From positions 62,001-126,000 of the forward strand of contig CANTFL010000424.1 of NCBI GenBank assembly GCA_947650285.1: a DNA stretch of 64,000 nt, given 5' to 3'. Every line of letters starts with the position of its first letter. Within the stretch, counting starts at the first letter, position 1. Of this stretch, positions 21,224-35,105 are shown one piece after another. Made by a program: the position numbers and the translations under genes. Source of the DNA: Hyaloperonospora brassicae. Its lineage: Eukaryota > Oomycota > Peronosporomycetes > Peronosporales > Peronosporaceae. The notes beneath the pieces were generated by a model that ran no database searches, was not told the origin of the DNA, and saw only the letters and a list, made by a program, of their open reading frames with translations.

Positions 21224-24200
21224 TATCGGTTTTTAATTCATGAAGGAGTTTTTTAAGAAAGCCTTGTAGTCGTGAAGGCCTAAATAATATCGCATTGACA
21301 ACATTTTGTGGTTGGCTGGAGATAGGATGAATTTTTAGAAAATTGTGACGAGGACGTGTAAGCAAAATATTGTCTCTTTAAATTTAACAATTGGTATTAA
21401 TTTGCATAGCGCTTGATGGCAACCTTCCTTCTTAGTGGTATATGTCTGCGCCTCCAATCCTCAAGCTGACGCTTTAGCGCCTAAATTACTTTTTTGAAAG
21501 ATTCTTCATACCCCAGATCAAACTAAATGGATATACGCATATTTTTTATGAATGTTGCTTCGCCTCATGCGAGTATTTGCTCATTCCGCTTGTTGGAAAA
21601 AAAATGTCACGAACATATGGCACAACGACCGTTCAAGTGCTCTCATCAGACGCAACGTGGTCCGGAACATCCTTCAAATGGTCTTGTCTTTTCACGCAAT
21701 GTGGAATCCTTAGACAAAATTCGGACATTTTACTTGGAGGACGGGCACTTATTGATCATACCGAGACAGAAAAGAATGAAATGGATGACAGTCAAGAGCC
21801 GGTCACCTCAATGCTTGTAAAAGTTTAAACAAGAAAGCCTCCATTATAAATTACACTGTATCGTTGTACGTAAAATTGATCCGTGTTGTCATGATACGGG
21901 TTTGCATATAACAGCCAGTTTGAAAAATGCATTACTTGCATCTAAAAATAGAAACGTATGTTAAAACCGACTCTCTTTTAGTTGTGCGTGCTTTTATAAT
22001 CCAAAGCGGTTTTTGGATTGCATGATGGACTGTATCAGTTACTAAGCAGTATCGTGTTAATGGCTGTCGAAATACCATCAATAGCTGTAATTTTTAAATT
22101 TAAGTTGCTAAGTCATATAGTCAATTCTCACTGCTGCGATAATGTATGCACGGACACTTAATGAACTACCAATATTACAGTATAATACCAAACCTATCAA
22201 AAGTTTACTTTGTGCAAATAGGTACGACACATAATTAGGGTTGTATATTTTTATGGACACATGCCACGCCTATCTAGGTATCTATTCTACAAGCTGTTTT
22301 AATGGATATAAAAACATGTATTTATTAGGGATGTTCTACAGGTATACTGTTGTTTCAATTTGAGGTCGACTTAGTCCTTTGGATTGGTACGGAACAGCGT
22401 TTTTAATCTTTTTCTTTTCGTTGCATCATTTATATACTACATTACACTCTGATAAACGACGACATCTGATTTATCACCCCACGTTTAATATCTACTGCAT
22501 CCATGACGCATCATCCGGACGAATGTAGTTTGAAAGTAAGCGATACTATAATGAAGCTTTGAATATCAATATGCAATAAGCCTCTTTTTGTGGACAGATA
22601 GTATCAGACCTCTTCCAGAAATCATTAAATTCCATGTAAATGAAGTATATTGTTAGCGTCCGTATCATTACAAATACATCGATGGTTACGAAGAATGATG
22701 TATGATATGAAAATTGGAGAGATAGAAACTAACATTTACTCAACCTTGGTAATTATGGTATAAAACTAATGTGAATAGAGCACAACACATGAACGGCGTG
22801 GCACCTTACAGTATAGTAGAATGGATACTGCATCCGATGCAAAAATTGTGCTATTTGTAAGTCGACTTTTTTGTGTATTTCTTGACGCAATTGATGCCCG
22901 CTGGATCAAAATACCGAGACTTTCAGACGTATGTACTGTTGGACGAAGGTATGTCACCAAATATAGAATTTCTGCTGGTGGCCGTGTCAGCACCACTGCA
23001 GTCGTCCTTGGGTCGCAGGATACCGTTAAATGTAGTATCCTACCTACTGTAAAAAATTTTGTTTTTTCAATTTTCCGCAGTATGTGATGTACGCTGTCGA
23101 TGGTTTCGTCAGATTCATGCCTCAATACGAAGACTTTATCTTTCACTGAAACAGCGCGCAATTATCGTGCAGCATAAGTTATTATGTAAATATATGACGC
23201 GAATTGGATGGTATAAATTTGATGGTAATATTTGCTCTGTAGAACCTATTGATAGGTCCTTCAGACATCAGAACTCTGATCCCACGTCAATCAGGCATAA
23301 TTATCGACGGGACTAACCTAGTTTTCTGATATGAACTCAACATATTCGTGTACTATAGCTGATATGGCTACTACTACGTGTATTACAGAGCTTGTATCAT
23401 GTGGCAAGATATATGCGTTCGTCGTCGATGGGTGGTGTAAAGAGAACTAATTGATTGGAACAACTGCCTTGTCTTAAATTATTGAACGAGCGCGTATTAA
23501 ATAATGATTTTTTATCCATACCGATTGTAAAAATGTCGGCGATAATATCAGTCTTCATTCCAGCATTTTCTTAATAACATGTATGATTGAATGCATTGTA
23601 TACATCATTTGGCGTATCTTTATCTTTGCTGGTGCACTTTTATTTTCCACCATGTGATGTACTTCCCCAGTACTTGTCATACATATGATCTCTCTTTTAT
23701 AAATTTATCGATTAAGCAAATGACCAATCTTGAGATAGTATTTTCACGAAATGCGATCAATGCTCTTTGGCTGCAAGCTTGCGCGTGATGTTGTTCTGAC
23801 ACATATTGTTACGTACATGATCACCGCTTGTATTTCGAATGAAGTCATATACAGGCGCTTTAGAATGATGCAGAGCATCGATAAGTCTTTTCAAATGAGC
23901 AAGACGGTGAAATAATGATGCAATGGCAGTGGATAGTCTTGATACGTATATGCCACCCGATCAAAAATGGTTTTGAGATCAAGTTACCGGCCACGACCAA
24001 TAATGCCGATCACCTGTACTGTTTTCGATATAATTTATAAAACTCGGTACGTTGGGCTCCTACATGATACAGTCGGAGTAGACAATGTAGAAGTATTTTG
24101 TACTTTCAGAAATAATTTTAACTTGATACCGATCAAGTAGTATAAGTATATAAAGTTATAAGGGTGACTAGATGTCTTCTGTGGTTAAAAGTGGTTCTGA

Positions 24201-25400
24201 CAGAGTGTAATTGCCTTCATTACATTAATGATTTCAATTAACGTCAAAAATGTAGTAGCGAATCAGGGACTGCTCGCAACAATGAGCAACGGTGCAATCG
24301 AAGTGGTAACGCATACTCTAATTATAACATTCTAGACATTTTATGTAAAAACTAATTTATTCGTTTCTCATTTCGTAATTGTGGTACGTTGTTGCCTATT
24401 CACCAGCTTAATTTTGCTTTCTAGTAATGCGTCTTTATTCGCTGCGCTTTCAATATTATTCCCGTGAAACTGATGCTTATTTGAGACATTTTGATGTAAG
24501 AGATGCGAAGATCCTTTGCGCTCAAAAAGATCGATCGAGTACACATTACTTCTCTACTGGTAGGTAATCCTGACTTCTACGAAAGAGGTGGGTACGTTTT
24601 CCGAAACGTTAAGTCTGACTATAAGCCGTAGTGACATTTTAACAAGTACTATGTGTGTCTTCATCGGCGTGCAGCTGTCCTTTAAGATGTAGTCGAAACA
24701 GTTAAGGCGACATTTTCTTTCCGCACACGAACGATATAGGTTTATGTCTCTCTATTACGTAATACGCGCATCCTTTCTTACAATGTCGAACGCAGCTTCA
24801 AAAGCAGACGAACGCAAAAACCTTGTGACATTGACATACCGTTGTGGTGTATCACCCTTGTTTTTTCTGAAAAACTATAATTTTAATTGGTTGAATTATA
24901 GCTCAAACAAAAGGAGTCCTACCTGTGGGAGACGCATTCGAAGAATAGCTAATAAGTTAAATACGACAAACGGTATGGGTAGGCGAATGATAAGGTATCT
25001 AAAAAGCCTTGAATTCCCACAAACATCATTTTTTGCAGCGTATGAGCGTTAATTGCTTCAGTCGAAAAGACCAATTCAGATAGTTGCCATTCTCTTTACG
25101 TGATTGTTCGGCACAACGGATATGCGCCCATAAATACCAAATTATTTCTCGGTGGATGTGAATCCATATTTCGGAGTCCCAATAAAGGTCGACAAAGTCT
25201 ATTATTTTATAACGATGGCACACGACTCATGTAAATTGGTGGCGGACTAAATAATCCGGCTGCGGAAGAAGTTGGGTCGGCTACCTATTAAATTGCTTTT
25301 AGAGTTCCTATCTCCAAATGTAATGTTGAATCCCTTGCTTGACGGGAGCGCTCTATATATGATGCTTGTGGCCGAAGTAGTAAAATAGGAAGGTGGTTTG
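21224..25400. other. Decayed AT-rich DNA, no gene recognised
   Basis: More than 4 kb with only short unsupported frames (for example 21527-21820 +, 22766-23161 - and 24744-25052 +). None has a signal peptide, a family motif or a second copy. The likely content is ancient transposon debris. Confidence 0.5.
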
Positions 25401-25419
25401 GACATCACATGTTATCTCT

Positions 25420-25735
25420 TATTTCCTGTGCACGCATATCGTCGATTGCTGTCCATTCATTTGCATCTATTCATTAGATGACCACCCATATAGTTAAACA
25501 ATCTTTGGTCATGGTAGCGCTACCTTTCTCTCACATGTGTGCCATAAAATCTTTGATTAGACAACATTCAAAGATGTGGAGGACGTCACTTTCTGGCAGG
25601 ACAGTACTGGTGAACCCCATCACACCATAATCCAAAGGTTTAAGTTTCTTGCTGACACCGGGTATTGAACCCGATACCTCTAGCATACCTCTGCCAAGGT
25701 CTACCAGTTAAGCTAAAGCGCTGCTGCTCGACCGT
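25420..25735 (-). mobile_element. tRNA-derived SINE candidate
   Basis: On the minus strand, a tRNA-like head has a perfect A box (TAGCTTAACTGG, 25704-25715) and a good B box with T-arm stem (CGGGTTCAATACCCG, about 25659-25673), the two starting 43 bases apart as in RNA polymerase III internal promoters. The acceptor stem does not close (the 3' side TGTCAGC has no partner), so it is not a functional tRNA. The downstream body runs to lower coordinates; its end is a guess and no poly(A) or target-site duplication was found. tRNA-related SINEs are known in Phytophthora; membership here is inferred. Confidence 0.45.
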
Positions 25736-25739
25736 GCAC

Positions 25740-28700
25740 TTACAAACTCATGGTAATTTCGCTACCTTAGCACATTCTTAATACACAGATGAACGAAAGT
25801 ATACAAACTTCCTTCAAATGAACGATCTTCATCACCTCAAACTAACAAGTAAAACCTTGCAAATAACTGCAACGAAGCAATCGATCGTCGTGTTGATACA
25901 AAATGTGCTAGCCCTTCTTAATTTATACGAGAAAAATGTAACTATTTTCAAGTTTTTGATAATGGTAGGCTAAAATTAAACGCAAATACGCTTAAGCGCA
26001 TTGCGCTGCCTATTCGCTAATAGATCAGCCTGGTATAACGGTGCACAAAGCTCCATGACTTAGTAGACTCTTTAAGTTGTTGTTGCCATTACTAGTTGAG
26101 TTTTCGCGTCGTGTAATTCATATTCGAAATCATATGGAGAAGTTTTTTAGTTTGAATGACTAGGTGGCTCCATGAGTATAATCCTTCGCCTGGCGATGAC
26201 CTAATACATTCCCCCCAACACTTGGTATCATATGTGGTTTTAAACGCCTGAGTTGGTAGAAAAATTCTCTTCGACCATGAAGGAAGTTGATTTACTCTTA
26301 AAGAATCAAAGTTCGCGCTTACTAAACTGGCCGAGGCAGTGGTTTCAGACCATATTTCGTCTTCTGTCGCTTTATCCAGACTTTCTCAGCACATTTCTTG
26401 AAGGCTACGAGAAATTTGATTTATGTTATTAAAGCAGGTACAACGTTAAGAACTTTGGCTATGCTATTATGCTACCCGTCTATCATAGACGACGACGATG
26501 AGATCGTAGCTCAAGCCAAGCCTGAATTTAATCCGTTGATAAGAAGAAGAACATTGCACTCTGGATCCGTGAGACTTAAGTGTCATAGAATAGTCATGAT
26601 CTCTTACGAGCATCAGCGTAAGTGATAAGTTGTATTTAAGCTCAAAACAGGAACAAACGCGTGGTCACTTATGTGCGGCTCATCAGTTGGCGCCTCATAT
26701 TTCATATGGGATTTGTTGTAGCTCAAGACTTCCCGCGCTTCAGCGTCGCCTGACAAGGCAGATAGCGTAAAATACGCTTTCAATTCGCCATTTCATATAA
26801 ATTAAATCAAACTAATAAATTTCGTTCGCAACTTAATGAGCTTGTAAAACCCATGAATATTGATCCTCTTTCGACGTAACCGATTTAAGCGTTTTATTGT
26901 ATCGTTATTAAGCTGCCGTTGCAAGAATTGAAGTGTTTTTAGATAACCTTGTTATTTTGGGATAGGCAGTGATCATAGCGATGAATTATAATCAGATTTT
27001 AAATAGACGGGACTGACATTAAATGACCTTCGTCCAACTGTTATTCAAGCAAATTGATTAATATCAATGACTTAAAAGCGTGATTCTATAGACCTTGGAA
27101 ATGCTGACGGTGAATGCCACACTGTCTCAAATTTCTGACAAACGGCATGAATGCGCCGCCATATTTTGTGAGTTAGTAGTTATCAAATGCGTTTAGACTT
27201 TCCGTTGCACAAACTGCGCCAGGATGGTATGAGCCAATTATCCGCCACAAACTTATTACTATCTTTGATGCGAGACGACGTCGAGTCTCAGTAGACGTGG
27301 AGCACTCACTTTAGGAAGATTTAAGCATAGAATTGTCTTCACATGGTAGAGCGAGAAGAGCTTAGCACCTCAGATAGTAATGCTCTATATTTTAAACTTG
27401 TGCAAGCCCTGCTATCTCGTCGTAAAAACGACTTTATGTGGGTTTACCTACCCTTGAATGATATGAATCATTAATAGCAGCAGGTGAATATGCTAAGGGT
27501 TGTGTCCTGCAATAAATTCTTCAATATGCTGAAGCTTTAAACGGACTAAGTAGGAGACTATGAGCACTCACTCGGCGAAATATTTGCTTGCTAGTGTGCA
27601 AAAGGTTTCGATAAACTACCTATTAAAGGTTATGACCATTTATAGCTTGGAACGCTGTTTTGACTGATACATGAGATATTGCTCATCCTAGGTACGGCAT
27701 GCCTGGATTCCATCAGTTATGGATTGGTTTTAAGTTCTATTAAGTAGGTGTAATGCACACGGTTCTAATCGGCTCTTTCGATAGTCATTAACCCACCTTC
27801 GCTAAAAAACGCGCTAGTGGGGCGAACCACTATTCAACTGGTTGATTGTGCATAAAATTGGATTGTCAAATCTAAATATTGCAAATATGTCAACGATTAC
27901 AGTCTCGATCAATGCAAATTTACCGATCGTGATACGTAATGTATTCCTCTAAGTAATAATCATTGTGATACTATTACAATACGGTGATGAAAGCATTGTT
28001 GGCCTAGCGCCAATACATTCTTCGCCAATATCATATGACATTCGCTATTTAGTCCGTATAAGTCAACTAAATGAAGCCGGTTGCAAGAGCGATACACCCT
28101 TGACACAAAATACATCGGCTCTTTTACAGAGCATCCAATAGTCAGTGCCGTCCTCATGGACCTTTTCCCCATTATCTGGGCGTTTCAATGTCGCATAAAG
28201 AGACCTTAATGCCGCGAGGCGACGATTGCAAAATAAAATGCACGTATTATTACCGAGAGATAATGGTGTAACAATTAACAACCTAGTCAACTTGCATTAC
28301 AGTCCATATCTAAGGTTAAATTTACTTACAGTCGTCTTCTCCTTAAGATTATTGTGATACAACTAGACAATGTGTGACATGCAGTTCAGTCAGGCTTGAA
28401 TGCGATGTGAATTGCCCGACCTTGTGGTAATTAGCCCGGATACAGATTTGGATTAATCATCACGAATGGATGAGTCGATCGAAAAGATTACGTAGTTGGC
28501 GCTCGTTGTTCTTATTAAGCCTGCGATTTTTGTAGCTCCTTTATATACATATATATATATATATTACCATCTAGAGCAAGAAATTAAAGTATGTGGTGTT
28601 TCATAATTCCGCCTGTTTTACCTTTCGATAAAGGGCATCATGATTATAAATTTTCGTTCCTTGACGAAAGGATTGCAATATACGCAACGGCTTTTATTCT

Positions 28701-30385
28701 GGTAATATAGTGGCGTCATTAACGGATCGTATCCCACGAAAATACGCGGCGGAAGTATTGTGTTTTTGAGATTAACTATATCCATTCAAATCCTACATTC
28801 TGTATAGCAAAATTCCGAATAGCAAGTAGGTTTTTTTTCATGCCTATATATCGATAATTTGATTTCCATCTGAAAATAGAATTTAACTTGTTTAAAAAGA
28901 AGCTTGTTCGAACGCAATGGTTGCATGTGCCAGAATCAGTACTTTCAACTTGTACGATTCGTATTTTAGATCGCTCATGCGAGACAAATATATTCTACTG
29001 ACAACGGTAGCACTATATGCTTTAAAAGTGGTGAATTAGTCGCATTGAGGATAATCTAATTATCCGGCCACTCTCAATCGTCTCGTAGCTTATTGTTTTC
29101 GATAATGTTGAGCTAACCCTCAAAAACGCTTTAATGAAACTTTGTCCTTAGTTTTGCAGTGTTCCTTAAGTCATTTTATCGTAAAAATTAGGGATGATTG
29201 TTATAGATAGGACAATGACATGGAATATATGAATAGGATAATATCGGCTCTAAATCATGTTTGAAATGACTATAAAATAATCCAAATTGACTTGGATCCC
29301 CTGTACTCAGTTGCTCACTTTGTGTTAATTGTCGTGATTCGAGTCCTACATATTGTCAAATTTGGTAAGTATGCACAGTGCGAAAACATACTTTTTCCGA
29401 CACTAAAATACGGTAAAAATGATGTCGTTAATGCCAATACTCAACACTCTAGGGATTCTCCACAGAATATCGTATCTATAGCGATGATTAATAAACGATC
29501 TTATGATCGTTCAGCGACGAAAGGCCTTGAACGACTTCACTGCTTTTTTGCTCGTTGATGGTATCCCCAAGGGGTTGCTGTTACCTAATCAGGTGGAGTA
29601 GCAGTCCTATCTAGTGTAACGGACAAGGGCTTCATTCAGTTAGGCAGCATAGCGGCATCCGAAGTGCCTACGGTCAATAATTCTACGGTACATAAATAAG
29701 GAGCCCTACGTACATAACCATGATCACTTATCTCGACTAAAAAATCGTGCGTACGCAGCTTCCCCGCTCATCGCTTTTCTCGTCCAGCTCTTCGCCTACA
29801 ACGTTGATTAGTGAAGTCAGCAGCGAAAAATGAGTAATGCAGAGTATATGTCATACGTCGTGGAGACCAGCAGAGCTGAATTTGCGTAAGGCATCTTTTG
29901 GTTTGCGCACTGGTGCCTGACGACGACAAATTTAGCGCTGAATAAGAATGGAAAGAAACCGATACATCAAAATCGATAATGAAGTCACTTTTGCTATTTC
30001 GGCTGACAAGTTACTACAAAGACATTAAAATTTTTGTCGAAAGGTATCTTAGTAGACTAGTAGAGGTTTGCTCATCTCTATACGATTGCAAAGGCCCTAG
30101 CTGGTCAGCTAATTTATCTACATACTAAGAACAGCTTCTTTAGACACCATTTGTCTCAATACGAATGGCCCAGCCTTTCACGCAACAGACGTTAAGGTCA
30201 TCGTGACCTAATAAGGCGCTTTTATATATACATCAGCCCAACAATTGCAACTTGGACGCCAGACTATACATTAATGTTCTAATTAGTACCTCTCGCAAGA
30301 TCTTGTTAACAATTGTTGACATACATCAGCCCTGAACAACTGAAACGGCGTGATAATGTCATTTCCAATATAAGTTCATCCCTTA
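25740..30385. other. Decayed AT-rich DNA, no gene recognised
   Basis: A 4.6-kb stretch without supported genes. Short frames such as 26398-26625 + and 29292-29558 + show no family signal. It ends at the first base of the E2 5' LTR. Confidence 0.5.
28549..28564. repeat. (AT)n microsatellite
   Basis: An uninterrupted run of AT dinucleotides, preceded by a degenerate TATATAC stretch. Confidence 0.8.
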
Positions 30386-30618
30386 TGTATTTATTAAAGT
30401 CAAGGATCAAATGATGGGACGTGGATCGGCGACCACCCAGTTGGGGCGTCATTCACTGGTTGAAAATGATGCCAAGGGACCTACCGATCCAATAAGGAGA
30501 TGGAAAGCAATCTCGACGGGGATCGGCGATCCGATCCAACTGGCTCCAGACTGATGGATATGGAACGACCGGGGACAGTGCGATCTGGTACAAGACGACA
30601 AATAGAACGATTTCCATG

Positions 30619-30770
30619 GAGCGATCTGGGACGAGGAAGTGGGACAAAGTCATACAATTTACCTGAATGTTGGTCAAGGAGAAGGATACGTATAGAGCGA
30701 TCTGGGACGAGGAAGTGGGACAAAGTCATACAATTTACCTGAATGTTGGCCAAGGAGAAGGATACGTATA
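30619..30770 (+). repeat. 76-bp direct tandem duplication in the E2 LTR
   Basis: Two copies beginning GAGCGATCTGGGACGAGG at 30619 and 30695, each ending GATACGTATA. The 3' LTR has the same duplication (starts at 43617 and 43693), so it predates this insertion. Confidence 0.9.
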
Positions 30771-31904
30771 TCAACGGTCGTGGATATTGTGGCCAAGTCA
30801 TTCTGGAAAGATGCATCTGGGACCAGGTGATGCGATGCGATATAACTCTGGGACGAAGGTGTAACATCCTGCAGATCGGTAATACTCTTTACCGATCTCA
30901 CAATGAAAGTACTGATTTGGGTTAATTTTAGCCCGATCTGGAAACGTGGATACTCGTGGAGGTCCAGGGAGCTATGTGGAGAGTCTCGTGGACCAGATAA
31001 GAAATGAAGGGTGAAATTGGAGCACGTACAATGAAAAGAATAACATCTACTGCTGAATTGTACCGTGTCGATCTCAACGATCTCAAGTCTGGGCACCAGA
31101 TCGGTCATGTTCCCTATTGATCACGGATGTATCGCTGATGAGACTTTGGAATCATGATGAATATGTTTTTTGTCGTCTCACGAGTGATGTCGCAAAATTT
31201 CAGACCGAACGAGACAGTTGAAGCCGGTTGAACTGACGTCGCAAAATGGATTTAGACACATTCGGCACTTAAGTACTATTTCGGACCTTTCGGAACCGAA
31301 AATTGGGAATTTGGTACCCTATTTGGGATTTGGTCTCTTTTGGGCATTTAGGCACGATATCGGGAATATTGACGCTATCTTTGGAGTACAGGTCATGAAA
31401 TTCCGACACGTGTTCAAGGGGCAGTCAAGATTAAAGGTGATATCGGTTTGGAGAGTGACCTACAGTTTATGATGGCTTAAAGATAGATTGGCTAGTAATT
31501 TGGTTGGTTACTAAAACAGACTTGAACTCTACTTCTTCTGCTCACGACGCGCGTTCCCTCCCTCTCTTCCGGGCAAGATTTATTTGGCTTCCCCGACGGT
31601 TTGAGGCACGCGTGCTACAAGGAAATTGATGACCGATCTTGGATTGTTGGCCAAGATCGAGAAGAGCGATCTCGGGAAGTTGGGCCCGGATCGATCAAGT
31701 ACTCACGCTCAGCTCAACTGCTAGGGTAGCAGCGACAAGAAAAAGAATTTTGGTTACAAGATCGCGAGACGGCTCAAGTGGTCAGAATATCTGGACAAGG
31801 AGTTCAAGACAAGACCGAGCAAGATCGAAGCGATCTACAAGGCAGATCGGCACGTTTCATTTCGGCAAAACAGGACACATATCTGCTCACATTGCGCACT
31901 TCCA

Positions 31905-32045
31905 GCAAGATCGGCCGATCCCGAGACCAGATCGGACCGATCCCAAGACCATATCGGAACGATCCCAAGACCAGATCAGACCGATCCCAAGACCAGATCA
32001 GACCGATCCCAAGACCAGATCGGAACGATCCCAAGGCAAGATCGA
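31905..32045 (+). repeat. GATC-rich minisatellite in the E2 LTR
   Basis: A tandem array of a roughly 20-24 bp unit of the form GATCCCAAGACCAGATCGG(A). Copy sequence differs between the two LTRs (matching array at about 44900-45040), so the array has changed since insertion. Confidence 0.85.
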
Positions 32046-32429
32046 CGCAAGATTACTATTTGCTGAGTGAAGATTTCCGCACTTCAAAGACCCCGATACC
32101 GAAGACAAATCGATATCGGTGTGATCCAATATTAAGATCGCGACCTCTCCACATAGTGACCGTCGCGATTCAAGATCGCAGAACCCCTGTTCGTGATGTG
32201 AAGATTTCCGCACCGGAAGCGAGCTCTCAACCCCAACCTTCAGTGAGATGGACATCTCCCAAGGCCATTACGAAGAGCTCAAGCCAGCCCAACCGACCGG
32301 TACACAAGGTCAGCACAAGGCTATACAACAAGGCACGGATCAGAGTACCCCCTCCGTCAGTCGGCAAGTATGGGCAAGTAGAAGATCGACCCTCACACAA
32401 GCGATTTTGTGAGATCGACTTCGCCACAA

Positions 32430-32443
32430 TGGTGCGCGTGCCT
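32430..32443 (+). other. E2 primer-binding site
   Basis: TGGTGCGCGTGCC starts one base after the 5' LTR and begins with TGG as expected for pairing with a tRNA CCA end. It differs from the E1-family site, so the primer tRNA differs. Confidence 0.65.
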
Positions 32444-33794
32444 GGATCTTTTGAGGCCTCTCGATTTCACCGTGAGTCCACTGGTAAAGATTTCAAGATC
32501 AAGCAAGAACCTGGGATTGAAGTGTCAGTGACAGAGAAATCGACGCAGACACGCAGATATACAAGATCCCTTAACTATCAGAGCTATGGGAGGGACTCTG
32601 ATGAAATGAAAATGAAAGAGGAAGATCGAGGGATCGATCTGGAAGATAAAACTCAAATTCCTCTTATTGTCTTTTCGGGGACCACCGCTGATCGCTCTGC
32701 TAAAAGCGATCTGCTGGATGAAAGTCCAATTGTGTAACCAAACCGGCGAAATCCAAACCCTATCTCCTGGTCGACAGGTCACCCGATCTCAAGCGGAGAA
32801 AGCCGATCGAGAAGTCTGCCACACCGGGAAGAGCTATGATAAGATCGCCCGGATCGGAATGCAAAGATCGCCAGATTGACCAGACCGTGGAATCACAGAT
32901 CGGAGTAAAAGAGGAATACGGTCAAGAACTCGACGAGATCGCGATGCTAAAGACATAATATGACACAGTAAAGATCGCATCCAGGAATGCCGGAACGTCA
33001 AACGAGACGTGGAAGCGTGCTAAATGGCAATGCTATTATAGCCACTTGAAGACGCTGCTCAAGACAGATCTAGTGTTAAAGATATTACGGCCCAAGTTGA
33101 TCGGTCCTCTTAATAAGCCGATCTCGATCTAGCCGCCTGTGACTAGCAAACTCGGCGCGATTGATTTTATTTTGACGAGGTTAAAGGACACGGGATTCTG
33201 TTCTTATGCTTTTGATAGAGATGAAATGATGGGATGCAGCGTGGAACAGTCTCAGAACGCACAAAGTGAGTATGTGGAGGCCATGATACTTCTGGTGGGC
33301 AAGACTACCACATATAGAGACGAGATCGCCATACCCTTGGATTCACCTCCGGAACACCCCTCAGGATCGCCCCCCATGCCTCAGCTGCTGACTATGAGAT
33401 CAAGTCAGATGGGTCCATCATCATTCGGCGAATGTCTCTGAGACCATCGGGAGGATCGTTTCTGCTAACCAACAAGATCAGCAAGGCCAGGTTCGACACT
33501 TTTCGAGACCAGGCCAAGATCAACACCCAACCAAGATCGACCTGTATACCCCCGAGTTTAGAAGATCAAGAAAATACAATCTAAGTCGTTTTTACAATAC
33601 AGCGATGAACTAGTACGAGGCGGATTAACAGACAGCCCAACAAATAAATCGACTGCCAAACCATCACCTGGATCGCCTTACTTTTCTACCAGTTTCGCCA
33701 GTAAACTACGACATGCCAGACGTAAAGACAGAATCGGTAGGGTCAGACACTTACCAGCAATTTATCAGAAGGCAGAATGCGATCCATACGATAA

Positions 33795-34903
33795 ATGGAT
33801 AGCCGAACTACGTCGAACTCAAGTAGCCACTACCGGTATGTCTACCGGGGTAGTGCCATCACGTATAATATCAGGATCTCAGCGATCTCAGAATTGAAAG
33901 AATTATTAGGGAAAGATCGGGAAGAAGGCAAACCACGGATCTGGATGGGCAAAGTTAAATTCGCGTTTCTCCGGGACCAGGCGCCGGACGATAAGCATTG
34001 TTTGGTCTTCGGCAATTTAATGGTGGGCTTAGCTCGCTACTGGTACCGCCAGCTGAGCAGATTGAACAGATTCAATTGGATGGAATTGATGAATAGCTTC
34101 CTATTAGAATATTCGGGACATGGGATGTCAGCGAGCCGGCAATATTACCACGCGATGAAGCGATCGAAGTATAATCCCTTGAAGTACTTGTATCGGCTGA
34201 ACGTGATGGGAATGCAGGCGAACATAATCTTGATGACTGGATTGGCGGCTGCACGCAAGGAACATGTCAATTTATTAACACTTTGGATGGTTCTGATTAA
34301 TCCAACCAATTGCTATTGCCGAATGTAGATTATGCGGGAGCCATGCACACATCAATGCATAAATACCAAAAGGGGAGATTGCGCCAAGGGAAATTCATGC
34401 TAGGATTGTCCGAATTCAGACAGAAGATAACGCCTGGTCCAGTATCGTCCAAGCCCGCACGAGAAGTGAGGATTATCCGTACCAGGGACATCAGCAGCGA
34501 GTGAGACTCAGACACCAACGGATCGGATTCAGAAGATCGTTTGAAATCGAGTCATGTAGCCGCTGATGCAGATCGACGCAAGCCAACCAGCTACACTTTG
34601 GCGAACATGGAAACGTTGGATTCGAGAAGTCGTCAAGACCAATGTCGTAGTATGCCATCAAAACCGTGTACTCATTGCGGATTGACCAAGCATGGAGATC
34701 TCGGTTGCTGTAAGCGGCTCACTAACCAGAAGTGTGGGCGCAAAGGACATTCCTCAGACAAGTATTTTTTGTGTGTCGCTCCTGTGGCGAGATGCATGAT
34801 CCGGGGAAGTGTCCCATGGAGGAGTTCTGCAACAAAATACGCCAGTAATTCGTCCCAAACAAGCATGCGAGGACGTTGCCAGAGAAGGCTGAGAAGATGT
34901 TAA
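33795..34903 (+). pseudogene. gag: E2 Gag (capsid and zinc knuckles)
   Basis: The capsid-like domain lies at 33795-34328 (IWMGKVKFAFLRDQAPDDKH, then ARYWYRQL and the helix WMELMNSFLLEY). It continues in a second frame at 34310-34504 and a third at 34541-34903. A clear CX2CX4HX4C knuckle (CTHCGLTKHGDLGC) is followed by a second one with its last Cys lost (KCGRKGHSSDKY). Upstream, 32430-33794 is a broken leader or Gag N-terminal region with no conserved domain. At least three frame breaks and several stops make it non-functional. Confidence 0.82.
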
Positions 34904-35105
34904 ACTAGAGCACTCGCCAGGTTGAATTATGGTTCAAGCCGAGCGTTCTAGGCGTGGCATAATTGCATACGTGGAAAAGAAGATAGATCGCGAGAGTAAG
35001 CAAAACACACATATGGAAATAAATATATGTCGGTCGAAGTCTAAACGTGTTTTCTCTGTCTCCAGTCTGAAGATGATCGACTAAAATTCGCAACCCGAAT
35101 TAACT

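Larger units (their letters stand above)
30386..32428 (+). repeat. E2 5' LTR
   Basis: It starts TGTATTTATT and ends GCCACA (a TGT...ACA pair). It aligns along its length with 43388-45425; the first 25 bases are more diverged (TGTATTTATTAAAG against TGTAAAAAAG) and the rest differs at few sites. A frame opening at 31778 reads out through the LTR end to 32737, probably a by-product of GATC-rich composition. Confidence 0.92.

Noticed and set aside
21527..21828. Two overlapping frames of 83-97 codons
   Set aside because: Overlapping frames in AT-rich decayed DNA with no recognisable product.
25652..25731. Functional tRNA gene
   Set aside because: Acceptor and D stems do not pair despite good A and B boxes, so it is listed as a SINE-like head instead.
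30481..30867. Minus-strand 128-codon frame in the E2 LTR, repeated at 43479-43865
   Set aside because: It is repeated only because LTRs are duplicated, and it contains the internal 76-bp duplication. No start context or family signal.
31639..32737. Long frames through the E2 LTR (143 and 319 codons; counterpart at 44637-45569)
   Set aside because: They arise from GATC-rich low-complexity repeats that rarely form stops, translate to Arg/Asp/Ser/Pro repeats without a domain, and overlap in more than one frame.
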